From Siculibacillus lacustris (GTDB lineage Bacteria; Pseudomonadota; Alphaproteobacteria; Rhizobiales; Ancalomicrobiaceae), in the NCBI RefSeq assembly GCF_004328075.1, contig NZ_SJFN01000044.1:1-35372 (forward strand): 35,372 bases of DNA. Direction: 5' to 3'. The translations under genes and the position numbers were made by a program. Shown here piece after piece: positions 1 through 8,005 of this stretch (positions are counted from its first letter, which is position 1; each line of letters begins with the position of its first letter). Below the pieces are notes generated by a model that had not been told where the DNA came from, ran no database searches, and saw nothing but the letters and a program-made list of their open reading frames with translations.

Positions 1-1
1 G

Positions 2-229
2 TTCACCACGCTCGCCCAGGTCCGTGCGCTGCTCGGTCGCTGGCGTGCCGACTACAACGAAGCCCGACCGCATTCTCGGCTCGGCTGGCAGACCCCGGTC
101 GAGTTCGCCCGCACCTTCCCGCGTCGTGAGACGGCGCTGCGCAACCCGACCAGCTCCGCGCCGTCTCCCGCCGCTCACCCCGCCCCGAAGGACAATCCCA
201 ACCGTCAGAGCGAACTCCGAATTGGATAA
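2..229 (+). CDS. IS3-family transposase (OrfB), C-terminal fragment
   Basis: The window opens inside this gene; 75 codons remain before TAA. The visible residues are the end of an rve-type integrase domain: LLGRWRADYNEARPHSRLGW is the conserved block that carries the last acidic region of IS3-family OrfB, followed by TPVEFA. The remainder is a Pro/Ser-rich tail. In this family OrfB is made by frameshift from OrfA and catalyses copy-out/paste-in transposition; OrfA and the catalytic DDE residues lie left of the window. The stop codon lies within the likely right terminal repeat, as is common for IS3 elements. Whether the element is intact cannot be judged from here. Confidence 0.85.
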   Translation, partial: FTTLAQVRALLGRWRADYNEARPHSRLGWQTPVEFARTFPRRETALRNPTSSAPSPAAHPAPKDNPNRQSELRIG

Positions 230-247
230 AACTTGGGGGCAACGTCA
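227..247. repeat. Probable right terminal inverted repeat of the IS3-family element
   Basis: Read inward on the minus strand the end is TGACGTTGCCCCCAAG, which has the TGA start and C-run typical of IS3-family ends. It overlaps the transposase stop codon. The left end and any target duplication lie outside the window, so the exact boundary (about 247/248) is inferred. Confidence 0.6.
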
Positions 248-248
248 G

Positions 249-626
249 TCCGACCGCGATCTCGTCTACCGCCGGATCGAACTCGTCGAGGACGAGGACG
301 GCGGTCGGGACAACATCACTTACCTCGGGGTCAACCAGCTCACGAAGAAGTGGGGTCCCGTCCGGACCTACGGCGGGAAGATCGTCGAGAACATCACCCA
401 GGCCGTCGCCCGAGACATCCTCGGCGACGCCCTCCTGGAGTTCGAAGATCAGGGCATCGAAACGGTTCTGACGATCCACGACGAGGCGCTGGCCGCCGCG
501 CCGATCGCTGCGGCCGTCGCGACCCTCCGGAAGATGCTCGCCATCATGGCCCGGCCCCCAAAGTGGGCGCCGGGTCTCCCGGTCGGGGGCGCCGGGTGGA
601 TCGGCCCCCGCTACAAGAAAGCTTAG
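249..626 (+). pseudogene. Truncated phage-type family A DNA polymerase, C-terminal remnant
   Basis: The 126 residues before TAA at 624-626 match the end of family A (Pol I-like) polymerases of the phage type. Visible parts are TYGGKIVENITQAVARDIL (O-helix-distal region, with the conserved GG and ENxxQ), then motif C as VLTIHDEALA (the HDE that holds a catalytic carboxylate), then the family-typical tail PKWAPGLPVGGAGWIG. Everything upstream, including motifs A and B, is gone: the frame enters directly from the IS end. No start codon or ribosome site belongs to it, so I call it a dead remnant of a prophage or plasmid gene cut by the IS insertion or by a deletion next to it. Confidence 0.8.
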
Positions 627-799
627 TAAATCACATGGCTATCCGGTTTACGCAGACACCAGCTACACATAGTGGGAGTACGAGCGAGATCCGTCGACCG
701 TGGTACCGACTTGAATAGATATCGGGATAAATATTTAAGTCATATCGGCTTGTTCCGAGAGCCGATTCTTTCTGAAAAATCTTCGATGAGCGGAAGAGG

Positions 800-1054
800 C
801 TACCCTCTCGTTGCGCTCAAAATGTCCAATACCTTTGCCCAGGTTTCATCGCTACGGACGGTGTCGACACAACGCCGTCCAGCAGGCGTTGTTCCTTCTG
901 ATGAATCCATGAAACCAGTCTCACTGAGCACCGTGACATGGATGAGAACAGTTTCATTCGAATATTCATCCGATATTGGTCGAAGCGTCCTGTTGAGTTC
1001 TCCCGTTTCCGTGTTCAATGAGATGCGTCGAACTAAACGGAAATCTCGTGGCAT
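800..1054 (-). CDS. Small orphan protein, 84 aa, unknown function
   Basis: I do not recognise this protein. The start is well supported: AGGAG lies six bases before ATG at 1054. The product is mixed polar, without a signal peptide or membrane segment, and starts MPRDFRLVRRISLNTETGEL. The surrounding 630-1140 stretch is clearly lower in GC than the rest of the window and has different codon use, which suggests recent transfer. The antisense frame at 672-1136 is longer, but its product is Ser/Arg-rich and it has no ribosome site, so I take it as a shadow. The reading frame also stays open upstream of the ATG back to about 1128, with protein-like content (APDNKIIECKIFVTPLNQER), so this could be the 3' part of a longer broken gene. 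Confidence 0.55.
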   Translation of the reverse strand: MPRDFRLVRRISLNTETGELNRTLRPISDEYSNETVLIHVTVLSETGFMDSSEGTTPAGRRCVDTVRSDETWAKVLDILSATRG

Positions 1055-1119
1055 CGAACGCTCCTGGTTCAGAGGCGTTACAAAGATCTTGCATTCAATG
1101 ATTTTGTTGTCTGGAGCGG

Positions 1120-1191
1120 TTACTCGTACAGATTGACACCAATGCGCTTCACTTCATAACGCCCCTGCAAGTCGATGTGGTACCAAGCCGA
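1120..1191 (-). pseudogene. Possible 3' remnant of a broken gene
   Basis: A short open stretch ends in TAA at 1120-1122 and reads WYHIDLQGRYEVKRIGVNLYE at its end, which looks like genuine protein. It has no start codon and is preceded by an in-frame stop at 1192-1194. It could be joined by a frameshift to the frame that continues into the 84-residue ORF at 800-1054. Family unknown. Confidence 0.3.
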
Positions 1192-1287
1192 TCAAGGTGG
1201 GGCGGAAGATCTCAACCTCTGCATCGACCGATCCCTCCGCCGGCCCGAGATTCGGGGCGTCACCCCAATTCAAAGCGCCGAATGGGA

Positions 1288-2985
1288 TCACGCGGCCGCG
1301 AACTCCTTGACGAAGCCCTCGACCACCCGGCGCAGATCGACCGCCTGCCCAGACAGTCCGGTCGAAAGCGTCATCAACTGGGTCGAGGCCGCTCCCGTCA
1401 TTTCGGCTGCCCGACCGACGCCCGAGATGTTCTGTGTCACCTGTTGGGTTCCGGTGGCCGCCTGCTGACAGTTGCGGGCGATCTCGGCGGTCGCCGCGCC
1501 CTGTTCTTCGACGGCCCCGGCGATCGCCGACGAGACATGCTTGATCTCGCCGACCACCCGCAGGATCTCGCTCATCGATGCGACACTTTCGCCCGTCGCC
1601 TTCTGAATCTCCTGAACCTTCGCCCCGATGTCACCGGTCGCCTTCGACGTCTGGTCGGCGAGTTGTTTGACCTCGGCGGCGACGACGGCGAAGCCCTTGC
1701 CGGCCTCACCCGCACGCGCCGCCTCGATCGTGGCGTTCAGTGCCAGCAGGTTGGTCTGCCCGGCGATGTCGCGGATCAGGTTGACGACGTCGCCGATCGC
1801 CGAAGCGGCGGTGGCGAGCGTCCCGATGCGGACGTTCGACGTCTCGGCCTCGGAGAAGGCGGTGTCGGCGACCCGCGCCGAGTGGCCGACCTGGGAGCCG
1901 ATCTCGCGCACGGAGGCCGCCAGCTCTTCGGATGCGGCGGAGACGGTCTGAACGTTGGTGGCGGCTTCCTCGGCCGCCGCCGCGACCGCCTGAGCCTGCC
2001 GCGAGGTCTCTTCGGCGGTGGCGGAGAGGTTCTTGGCGGAGTCGGCGACCTCGCCGGACGACTGGGTGAAACTCGCGGCGAGGGCCTGCATCCGGCCGAC
2101 GAAGTCGTTGGCGAGTTTCTCCCGCCGGGCGAGCGTCTGGCGTTCGATTTCCTCTCGGGCCGCCTGCTCCTGGCGCGCCTTTTCGGCGACCTGGAGTTGG
2201 CCGCGCAAAACCTCCAGCGACTTGGCGATGGCGCCGATTTCGTCACCGCGATCCGTCCCGGGGACCTGCGTCTGAAGGTCTCCGTGCCCGAGGGCCTCCA
2301 TGACGCCCATCGACACCCGGATCGGAGCGACGACGCCGGTCCGAACGGCCAGGAAGGCGATGGCGAGGATGCCGAAGGTGACGACGGCGAAACCGATCAA
2401 CGACACGCGCGACGTCCAAGCGGCGATGACGGTGACTTCCTGGTTCTGCTTGTCCTTGGCTGCGATCAGACGCTTGTTGAGTTCGCTGGCCGCAGCGACG
2501 AGTGCCGTGAGCTTCGGGCTGCAGGTGGCCTCCATCAGGGTCGCCACCTTGGCATTCTGAACGGGGTCCGTCGATGCATTCGCCTCACGGATCACGCCAC
2601 CACACTCGCCGCTCATGAGAGCATGCAATTGGCTGACGACGCTGTCTATGTCGGATGATATCCCCGGATATGCCTTCTTCGCCGCACCGACCTCGGCTTC
2701 ATAGCCGGTCACAGCGTCCTGCGTGAAGCGTGCCGCAGCTGCATTGGCCTGATCATTGTCGGCGACAATGTTCTTGTAGATCCCCAGTTGGATGGCGACA
2801 ACCATTCGATTTGCTCGCGAGAGGCTGGTGCTCGCTGCAGCTGATCCGTCAATAATAGCGGTATCGAGGTCATCGACCACAGTTATTTGGTGTGTCGTGT
2901 AGGTGATACCCGTCATGCCGGCGGAGGCCAATACGAGCAGCAGGCTCACGACTTTCCAGATCATCGGCCAATTCTTGTACGACAT
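1288..2985 (-). CDS. Methyl-accepting chemotaxis protein, 565 aa
   Basis: This is a transmembrane chemoreceptor that senses a ligand outside the inner membrane and controls CheA through its cytoplasmic hairpin. Order: TM1 about 11-29; periplasmic four-helix-bundle-like domain about 30-190 with two cysteines (128 and 155) that could pair; TM2 about 194-217; HAMP about 217-270; coiled-coil signalling domain to the end. The highly conserved hairpin tip is seen as [19 protein letters not shown] followed by [15 protein letters not shown]. The C-terminus (EFAAA) lacks the CheR-binding pentapeptide. I chose ATG 2985 because GGAG lies seven bases upstream; an in-frame GTG at 2997 would add four residues. 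No che genes are adjacent, so it is an orphan receptor and the ligand is unknown. Confidence 0.95.
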   Translation of the reverse strand: MSYKNWPMIWKVVSLLLVLASAGMTGITYTTHQITVVDDLDTAIIDGSAAASTSLSRANRMVVAIQLGIYKNIVADNDQANAAAARFTQDAVTGYEAEVGAAKKAYPGISSDIDSVVSQLHALMSGECGGVIREANASTDPVQNAKVATLMEATCSPKLTALVAAASELNKRLIAAKDKQNQEVTVIAAWTSRVSLIGFAVVTFGILAIAFLAVRTGVVAPIRVSMGVMEALGHGDLQTQVPGTDRGDEIGAIAKSLEVLRGQLQVAEKARQEQAAREEIERQTLARREKLANDFVGRMQALAASFTQSSGEVADSAKNLSATAEETSRQAQAVAAAAEEAATNVQTVSAASEELAASVREIGSQVGHSARVADTAFSEAETSNVRIGTLATAASAIGDVVNLIRDIAGQTNLLALNATIEAARAGEAGKGFAVVAAEVKQLADQTSKATGDIGAKVQEIQKATGESVASMSEILRVVGEIKHVSSAIAGAVEEQGAATAEIARNCQQAATGTQQVTQNISGVGRAAEMTGAASTQLMTLSTGLSGQAVDLRRVVEGFVKEFAAA

Positions 2986-3593
2986 AGTGCTCTCCACCGG
3001 GCATGTATCGCAAAATACGTGTCGTGTATAGAATTTGGACGACTCGCTGGATGACTCCGTAAGTCACCAGTTCCCCTGTGTAAAATCTGTCAACGAGCTT
3101 AATATTCGGTTAACGCAAGGTCTTTGCGTGGCGATCCGCCAATGTTACGTTACGTAATATTCTGCTGTGCCGCCTGATATTCTTGTTTGCCGGCTTTTAC
3201 GCATGGCCTGGGGAGTTTTTTCTTGCGCAAGGCTGCCGCGGCACACCACCGCACGGCCTCCAGGCCTGGCCCGTTTGGGAAAGCATGCGTCTTTCAAGGG
3301 GCTTGGCAGATGAAGAAGGTCCGCTTTCAGCGCGTGCCGGCATTCGGACGATATCCCCGACCTCTCGAAGTCTGTGGGGTCGATGCCCCCGAGGAGCGCA
3401 CGCCTCGGGTCGCGATGTGTGCCGACCGAGTGTCCGCTTCGGGTCGAAGACCGGGAGACGGCCGTGCATCTCCTCATACACTTTATGAAGGCACCCCCCG
3501 CCGGCGCCGAAACGTCGGCGCCGGCGGGCCATTTCTCGGGAAGGCCGCCACCCGACCCTTGACGGGCCGGCGGCGACCGGCGAGGGTATTTCG
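2986..3593. other. 608-base gap with no supported gene
   Basis: The left end holds the AT-rich promoter region of the chemoreceptor (about 3000-3165). The rest has overlapping open frames on both strands, none with a ribosome site or a recognisable product. Minus-strand translations contain FDPKRTL and RHALKADLLH. These resemble pieces of spurious ORFs made by a dispersed noncoding repeat common in Hyphomicrobiales, but this is from memory and weak. A strong perfect hairpin sits at 3497-3528. Confidence 0.4.
3497..3528. terminator. Perfect 14-bp inverted repeat, terminator-like
   Basis: The arms CCCGCCGGCGCCGA (3497-3510) and TCGGCGCCGGCGGG (3515-3528) pair perfectly around the tetraloop AACG. 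No T-run follows on either strand. It lies 65 bases before arsR, so it could stop read-through into the ars operon, or be part of the leader if transcription starts further upstream. Confidence 0.45.
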
Positions 3594-3914
3594 ATGAAGA
3601 TCGAACAAGCGGCCGGCCAATTGGAAGCGCTCGGCAATCCGACCCGTCTGCGCATCTACCGGACCCTGGTTCGGGCGGGCGAGGGCGGGCTGTCGGTGGG
3701 CCTTCTGCAGGACGAGATCGGCATCGTCGCCTCGACGCTGTCGCACCATCTCAAACGGCTGGTCGAAACCGGCCTGGTCACCCAGGAACGGCAGGCGACG
3801 ACTCTGATCTGCCGCGCCCATTACCCGAGCATGAACGCGCTGATCGGCTATCTCGTCGACGAATGCTGCGCCGATGTCGGCTGCACCGCGCCGGACGGTG
3901 TATCGACCGCATGA
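3594..3914 (+). CDS. arsR: ArsR-family transcriptional regulator (first)
   Basis: This is a 106-residue winged-helix repressor of the ArsR/SmtB type, expected to bind operator DNA as a dimer and release it on binding trivalent arsenic or antimony. LGNPTRLRIYRTL marks the N-terminal helices, STLSHHLKRLVETGLV is the recognition helix-turn-helix, and QATTLICRAHYP the wing. The canonical helix-3 ELCVCDL metal motif is absent. Instead cysteines lie at the C-terminus (DECCADVGC), the arrangement of the ArsR2-like type with a C-terminal metal site. GAGGG lies eight bases before the ATG. It is the first gene of the rightward operon and is followed by the transporter unit. Confidence 0.9.
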   Translation: MKIEQAAGQLEALGNPTRLRIYRTLVRAGEGGLSVGLLQDEIGIVASTLSHHLKRLVETGLVTQERQATTLICRAHYPSMNALIGYLVDECCADVGCTAPDGVSTA

Positions 3915-3960
3915 CGTCCGCGCGCTTGCTCAGAGCCCTCCGATCGCCGAAGGACAACCG

Positions 3961-4035
3961 ATGACCGTCTGCGCATCGCGCCCCCTCCACCCGAAGGTTC
4001 GCATCGGTGCCGGGCCCGGCGAGACCTCGTCGTGA
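3961..4035 (+). CDS. 24-codon ORF translationally coupled to the MFS gene
   Basis: ATG at 3961 has AGGA six bases upstream and opens 24 codons (MTVCASRPLHPKVRIGAGPG and four more), with Cys at position 4. Its TGA overlaps the GTG start of the transporter as GTGA. The transporter itself has no good ribosome site, so ribosomes ending this ORF probably reinitiate there. The peptide resembles nothing I know. It may act only as a translational coupler or leader. Confidence 0.45.
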   Translation: MTVCASRPLHPKVRIGAGPGETSS

Positions 4036-5282
4036 ACCCGGGTCGCGAGGGCGCCGACGCCCCCGGGCCGGGTCGGTTCTTCATCACCGGTCTCGGCATC
4101 GGCCAGATCTGCTCGTGGGGTTCGCTCTATTACGCCTTTCCGCTGATCGCTGCGGCGATGTCGCGCGATCTCGGTTGGTCGAAGACGGAACTCTACGGTG
4201 CGGCGACGCTCGGATTGATCCTCGCCGGGCTCGCCGCCATGCCCGTCGGCGCGGCGATCGACCGCGGCCACGGTCGGGCGGTGATGATGCTCGGATCGAT
4301 CGCCGCCGGGCTGGCGATGGTCGCCTGGTCGCAGGTCACCGGCCTCGCAGCGTTCTACGTCCTGCTCGCCGGCCTCGGGGCGCTGCAGGCGGCGACCCTC
4401 TACGATCCGGCCTTCGCCGTCGTCGCGCGGCGGATGGGGCCGACTCGGGCGCGCGCCGGCATCACCGCGCTGAGCCTGTGGGGCGGCTTCGCCTCGACGG
4501 TGTTCGTGCCCCTGGTGCAGTTTCTGCTCGATCGGATCGGCTGGCGCGACACCCTCCTGGTGCTCGGGGCGATCAATCTGATCGTCTGCGCCGGGCTCAA
4601 TGCCGCGGTGATCGATCGGCACGAGGCCCCGTCTGCGTCCCCTCCCGGGCCGACCCCTGCCGCTCGCAGCCCGTCCGATTCGGGCCTCGCCGTCTTGCTG
4701 CGGGAGCCGACCTTCTGGGCCCTGGCGATCGCCTTCACGGCCTTCGCCGCGACCTTCTCGGCCTTCACCTACCACCTCTATCCCTTGCTGTTGGAGCGCG
4801 GCTTCGCCAGCACCGACGTGGTCGCGGCGATGATGATCATCGGGCCGATGCAGGTCGGCGGTCGCATCGCCATCTGGGTGCTGGCCCGGGCGGCGCCGGT
4901 GAGCACCATCGGCTCGGTGGTCGTGCTGGGGTTTCCGCTGGCGCTGGTCGCGCTCGCAGCGCTGCCGCCGAGCTTCGCCGTGGTCGCCTTCGTCGCCGCG
5001 CTCTATGGCGCGGCCAACGGCATCATGACCATCGTCCGCGGCCTGGCGGTGCCCGAGATGCTGACGCGCCGCGCCTATGGCGCGATCAACGGCGCCCTGT
5101 CGGCGCCGGCGACGATCGCCCGCGCCGTCGCGCCGCTCGGCGCGGCGCTGATCTGGTCGGCGACCGGGTCCTACGACGGCGTACTCGTCGCGGCGATCGG
5201 CGGCAGTCTGGTCTTCGCCTTCGGCTTCTGGGGAGCGGGCTGGTTGTCGCGCCCCTACCGCCGCCGCCTGTCCGCGCCGTGA
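4032..5282 (+). CDS. MFS transporter in ars operon, candidate arsenical exporter
   Basis: The 416-residue product has about 12 hydrophobic segments in two halves separated by a hydrophilic Pro/Ser-rich loop near 197-215. The MFS motif A region is seen after TM2 (PVGAAIDRGHGRAV). The N-terminus up to residue 16 is polar and the first TM starts at FFITGLGIGQICSWGSLYYA. It starts with GTG at 4032, coupled to the 24-codon ORF. Between two arsR genes and before arsDA it most likely exports an inorganic or organic arsenical. MFS proteins such as ArsJ, ArsK and ArsP-neighbour exporters occur in ars loci. No GAPDH gene accompanies it, so it is unlikely to be ArsJ. An ArsK-like role is possible but unproved. 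Confidence 0.8.
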   Translation: MNPGREGADAPGPGRFFITGLGIGQICSWGSLYYAFPLIAAAMSRDLGWSKTELYGAATLGLILAGLAAMPVGAAIDRGHGRAVMMLGSIAAGLAMVAWSQVTGLAAFYVLLAGLGALQAATLYDPAFAVVARRMGPTRARAGITALSLWGGFASTVFVPLVQFLLDRIGWRDTLLVLGAINLIVCAGLNAAVIDRHEAPSASPPGPTPAARSPSDSGLAVLLREPTFWALAIAFTAFAATFSAFTYHLYPLLLERGFASTDVVAAMMIIGPMQVGGRIAIWVLARAAPVSTIGSVVVLGFPLALVALAALPPSFAVVAFVAALYGAANGIMTIVRGLAVPEMLTRRAYGAINGALSAPATIARAVAPLGAALIWSATGSYDGVLVAAIGGSLVFAFGFWGAGWLSRPYRRRLSAP

Positions 5283-5319
5283 CCGCGGCATTCGCCGGCG
5301 TGTCCGGTCTCGAGGTGCT

Positions 5320-5351
5320 TTCAATTGTTCAAGTATTGTTGTAGCGTTGAA
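5320..5351 (+). promoter_or_regulatory. Candidate ArsR operator upstream of second arsR
   Basis: This AT-richer patch in GC-rich DNA contains TTCAA (5328-5332) and TTGAA (5347-5351) as an inverted repeat with 14 bases between, and also TTCAAT...GTATTG (5320-5338). The same half-elements recur before arsD. It ends two bases before the arsR ATG, so a repressor bound here would block initiation. Confidence 0.45.
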
Positions 5352-5353
5352 GC

Positions 5354-5713
5354 ATGGAACTCGAAACCGCCACCCGCCTGTTCGAATCGCTGTCGTCCGG
5401 CGTCCGCCTCAAGGTGTTCCGCCTGCTGGTGCAGGCCGGATCCTCGGGCATGGTCGCGGGCAAGATCGCCGAGACCCTCGATCTTCCGGCGACCAACCTC
5501 TCCTTCCACCTCAAGGCGCTCGCTCAGGCGGGCCTGATCCGGGCGGACCAGGAGGGGCGGTTCCAGCGTTACCGCGCCAACATTGCGCTGATGTCCGATC
5601 TGATCGGCTACCTCACCGAGGAATGTTGCGGCGGCGACCCCTCGCAGTGCGGCGATCTCGGTGGGGTGTCCTGCGCCGAGCGCGAAAGTCCGTCTCCGCC
5701 CGGCCGAGGCTGA
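5354..5713 (+). CDS. arsR: ArsR-family transcriptional regulator (second)
   Basis: This 119-residue winged-helix repressor directly precedes arsDA. FESLSSGVRLKVFRLLVQAG gives the first helices, TNLSFHLKALAQAGLIRADQ the helix-turn-helix, and QRYRANIALMSDLIGYLTEE the wing and dimer helix. The cysteines are C-terminal (CCGGDPSQCGD), as in alphaproteobacterial ArsR proteins that use a C-terminal trivalent-arsenic site, not the helix-3 CxC. ATG 5354 is used because homologues begin at this point; the ribosome site is weak, so the message may be nearly leaderless. It probably controls itself and arsDA through the repeats at 5320-5351 and 5746-5769. Confidence 0.92.
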   Translation: MELETATRLFESLSSGVRLKVFRLLVQAGSSGMVAGKIAETLDLPATNLSFHLKALAQAGLIRADQEGRFQRYRANIALMSDLIGYLTEECCGGDPSQCGDLGGVSCAERESPSPPGRG

Positions 5714-5745
5714 CGGCGGCGCGGCCGCAGACTCGTGTCCAAAAC

Positions 5746-5769
5746 TTCAATCATCCATGGAGTATTGAA
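5746..5769 (+). promoter_or_regulatory. Candidate ArsR operator upstream of arsD
   Basis: TTCAAT (5746-5751) and ATTGAA (5764-5769) form a perfect inverted repeat with a 12-base spacer, directly abutting the arsD ATG. The arsD ribosome site (GGAG at 5759-5762) lies inside it. The half-site matches the TTCAAT/TTGAA elements before arsR. Confidence 0.5.
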
Positions 5770-6132
5770 ATGGCCAGTCTTCAAGTCTTCGATCCGGCGC
5801 TGTGCTGCAGCACCGGCGTGTGCGGCTCCGAGGTCGACCAGGCGCTGGTCACCTTCAGTGCCGATGTCGACTGGGCGAAGCAGAGCGGCGGCGCCATCGA
5901 GCGCTTCAACCTCGCCCAGCAGCCGATGGCTTTTGCGGAAAACGCCACGGTGAAGCGGTATCTGGAGCTGTCGGGCGAAGCGGCATTGCCGCTCCTGCTG
6001 CTCGACGGGCAGATCGTGCTCGCCGGCCGCTACCCGAGCCGCGACGAACTCGGCCGTTGGTTGGGTCTGAAGGCCGCCGCGCCGGTCAAGGCGGCGAGCG
6101 GTTGCTGCTCCGGTCGGACGTCCTGTGGTTGA
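5770..6132 (+). CDS. arsD: Arsenite metallochaperone ArsD
   Basis: ArsD carries trivalent arsenic or antimony to the ArsA ATPase. The 120-residue product begins MASLQVFDPALCCSTGVCG, so the metal-binding cysteines are at 12, 13 and 18, the numbering of the characterised plasmid R773 protein. This strongly supports ATG 5770, although the frame is open far upstream. The C-terminus adds a Cys pair and a single Cys (SGCCSGRTSCG), as in R773 ArsD. GGAG lies eight bases before the start. It ends 12 bases before the preferred arsA ATG, and the two are surely co-transcribed. Confidence 0.97.
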   Translation: MASLQVFDPALCCSTGVCGSEVDQALVTFSADVDWAKQSGGAIERFNLAQQPMAFAENATVKRYLELSGEAALPLLLLDGQIVLAGRYPSRDELGRWLGLKAAAPVKAASGCCSGRTSCG

Positions 6133-6144
6133 GTGGGTGGCCTC

Positions 6145-7905
6145 ATGCAATTCCTCGATTCACCGCCGCCCTTCCTGTTCTTCACCGGCAAGGGCGGTGT
6201 CGGCAAGACGTCGATCGCCTGCGCCACGGCGCTGCATCTGGTGAGCCTCGGTCGCAAGGTTCTGTTGGTCAGCACCGATCCGGCGTCGAACGTCGGGCAG
6301 GTCTTCGGCCAGACGATCGGCAACCGGATCACCGAGATCGCCGGAGTTCCCGGTCTCTGCGCTCTCGAGATCGATCCGCAGGCGGCGGCGGCCGCCTATC
6401 GCGAGAAGATCGCCGGGCCGGTGCGCGGCGTGCTGCCGGACAGCGTCGTCCGAGGCATCGAGGAACAGCTCTCCGGCGCCTGCACGACCGAGATCGCGGC
6501 CTTCGACGAGTTCACCGCTCTCCTCACCGACCGGGCGATCCGAACCGCTCACGATCACGTCGTCTTCGATACCGCGCCGACCGGTCACACCATTCGTCTC
6601 CTGCAACTCCCCGGCGCCTGGACCGGCTTTCTCGAGGCGGGCAAGGGCGATGCGTCGTGCCTCGGGCCGCTGGCGGGCCTCGACAAGCAGCGCGATCGCT
6701 ATGGCCGAGCGGTGGAGGCGCTGGCCGATCCGACGCAGACCCGACTGGTTCTGGTCGCCCGCGCCCAGGACTCGGCGCTGGGGGAAGTGGCCCGCACCCA
6801 TGGTGAACTCGATGCGATCGGGCTCTGCGACCAATATCTGGTGGTGAACGGCGTGATGCCGGCCGATGGGGCGGAAGGCGACGCGGTCGCCGGCGCCATC
6901 CGCCGACGCGAGCAGGCGGCGCTTCGCGACCGGCCCGACGTGTTGCGCCACCTGCCGATCGACGAAGTGTCGCTCAAACCCTTCGACATGGTCGGGCTGG
7001 AGGCCTTGCGGACGCTGTTTGCGCCTTCGATTCCCGCAGCCGATCTCCCGGCGACCGGCGACCTCGCCGCCTTCGCCGCGCCGCGGCTGTCGAGTCTCGT
7101 CGATGCCATCGCCGCCGACGGTCCCGGGTTGGTGATGCTGATGGGCAAGGGCGGCGTCGGCAAGACCACGCTGGCCGCAGCGATCGCCGTGGCACTGGCC
7201 GAGCGCGGCCATCCGGTCCACCTGTCGACCTCCGATCCCGCCGCCCATCTGGCGGAAACCCTGGACGGGAGCCTCGCGAACCTCACGGTCGGCCGGATCG
7301 ACCCCCATGTCGAATCCGAACGCTATCGCCGACAGGTTCTGGAGACCCGGGGGGGCGCCCTCGACGCCCAAGGACGGGCGCTGCTCGAGGAGGATCTACG
7401 CTCGCCGTGTACCGAAGAAATCGCGGTGTTCCAGGCTTTTTCGCGGGTGATCGGGCGAGCGGACGCCGAGTTCGTGGTCATGGACACCGCGCCGACCGGC
7501 CACACCCTTTTGTTGCTCGACGCCACCGGCGCCTATCACCGAGAAGCGCAGCGACAGGCGAAGGGAAGCCTCGCCCCCGCGCTCACGCCGCTGATGCGGC
7601 TGCGCGACGGGCGGCGCACCAAGGTCATCCTGGTCACGCTCGCCGAAACCACCCCGATCCTCGAGGCGACCGAGCTGCAGGCCGATCTGCGGCGCGCCGG
7701 CATCGAACCGTGGGCATGGATCGTCAACGACTGCGTGGCGGCGGCGGTGCCGACCTCGGCGCTCCTGCGGCGGCGGGCTCGCAACGAGATCGCGGCGATC
7801 GGTCGCCTCTCGGCGATCGGCGTGGCGCGCCGTGCGATCGTGCCGCTCCAGCTCGCGGAGCCGACCGGGATCGACGGCCTGAGCGGTCTCTCGGGCGCTG
7901 CCTGA
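6145..7905 (+). CDS. arsA: Arsenite-stimulated efflux ATPase ArsA
   Basis: ArsA is the cytosolic ATPase that energises arsenite export by a membrane partner. The 586-residue protein has two homologous halves. The P-loops are GKGGVGKT at 15-22 and 334-341, and each half has the ArsA signature DTAPTGHT. The three metal-site cysteines fall at 113 (SGACTTEIAAF), 172 (DASCLGPL) and 422 (SPCTEEIAVF), exactly the R773 numbering when ATG 6145 is used, which argues against the in-frame GTG at 6133. It follows arsD closely. There is no arsB; the only Acr3/ArsB-type pump in the window is acr3 in the opposing operon, its likely partner. A hairpin at 7938-7966 follows. Confidence 0.97.
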   Translation: MQFLDSPPPFLFFTGKGGVGKTSIACATALHLVSLGRKVLLVSTDPASNVGQVFGQTIGNRITEIAGVPGLCALEIDPQAAAAAYREKIAGPVRGVLPDSVVRGIEEQLSGACTTEIAAFDEFTALLTDRAIRTAHDHVVFDTAPTGHTIRLLQLPGAWTGFLEAGKGDASCLGPLAGLDKQRDRYGRAVEALADPTQTRLVLVARAQDSALGEVARTHGELDAIGLCDQYLVVNGVMPADGAEGDAVAGAIRRREQAALRDRPDVLRHLPIDEVSLKPFDMVGLEALRTLFAPSIPAADLPATGDLAAFAAPRLSSLVDAIAADGPGLVMLMGKGGVGKTTLAAAIAVALAERGHPVHLSTSDPAAHLAETLDGSLANLTVGRIDPHVESERYRRQVLETRGGALDAQGRALLEEDLRSPCTEEIAVFQAFSRVIGRADAEFVVMDTAPTGHTLLLLDATGAYHREAQRQAKGSLAPALTPLMRLRDGRRTKVILVTLAETTPILEATELQADLRRAGIEPWAWIVNDCVAAAVPTSALLRRRARNEIAAIGRLSAIGVARRAIVPLQLAEPTGIDGLSGLSGAA

Positions 7906-7937
7906 CGTCGCGGCGGAGCGATCCATTTGATACGCAG

Positions 7938-7966
7938 ACCGGGGCCGACGTTTCGTCGACCCCGGT
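7938..7966. terminator. Bidirectional hairpin between converging ars operons
   Basis: ACCGGGG (7938-7944) pairs with CCCCGGT (7960-7966), and inside it GACG (7947-7950) pairs with CGTC (7954-7957) around TTT. It sits between the stops of arsA and arsH and probably serves both operons. Confidence 0.65.
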
Positions 7967-8005
7967 CGAATCGACCATCGTCGGACCCGGGTGATGCGGG
8001 AGGCG

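Noticed and set aside
1067..1082. GTAACG on the minus strand near 1077 as a fifth SigF-like site
   Set aside because: After 16 bases the sequence is GTTC, not CGWA, and it lies inside the orphan-gene frame.
1177..2658. 493-codon plus-strand frame antisense to the chemoreceptor
   Set aside because: Arg/Gly/Asp-rich with no recognisable block, while the minus strand encodes a complete chemoreceptor.
3930..5324. 464-codon minus-strand frame antisense to the MFS gene, and the 445-codon plus-strand frame at 4007-5344
   Set aside because: Arg/Asp/Gly-dominated shadows; the frame at 4032 has a normal 12-helix transporter.
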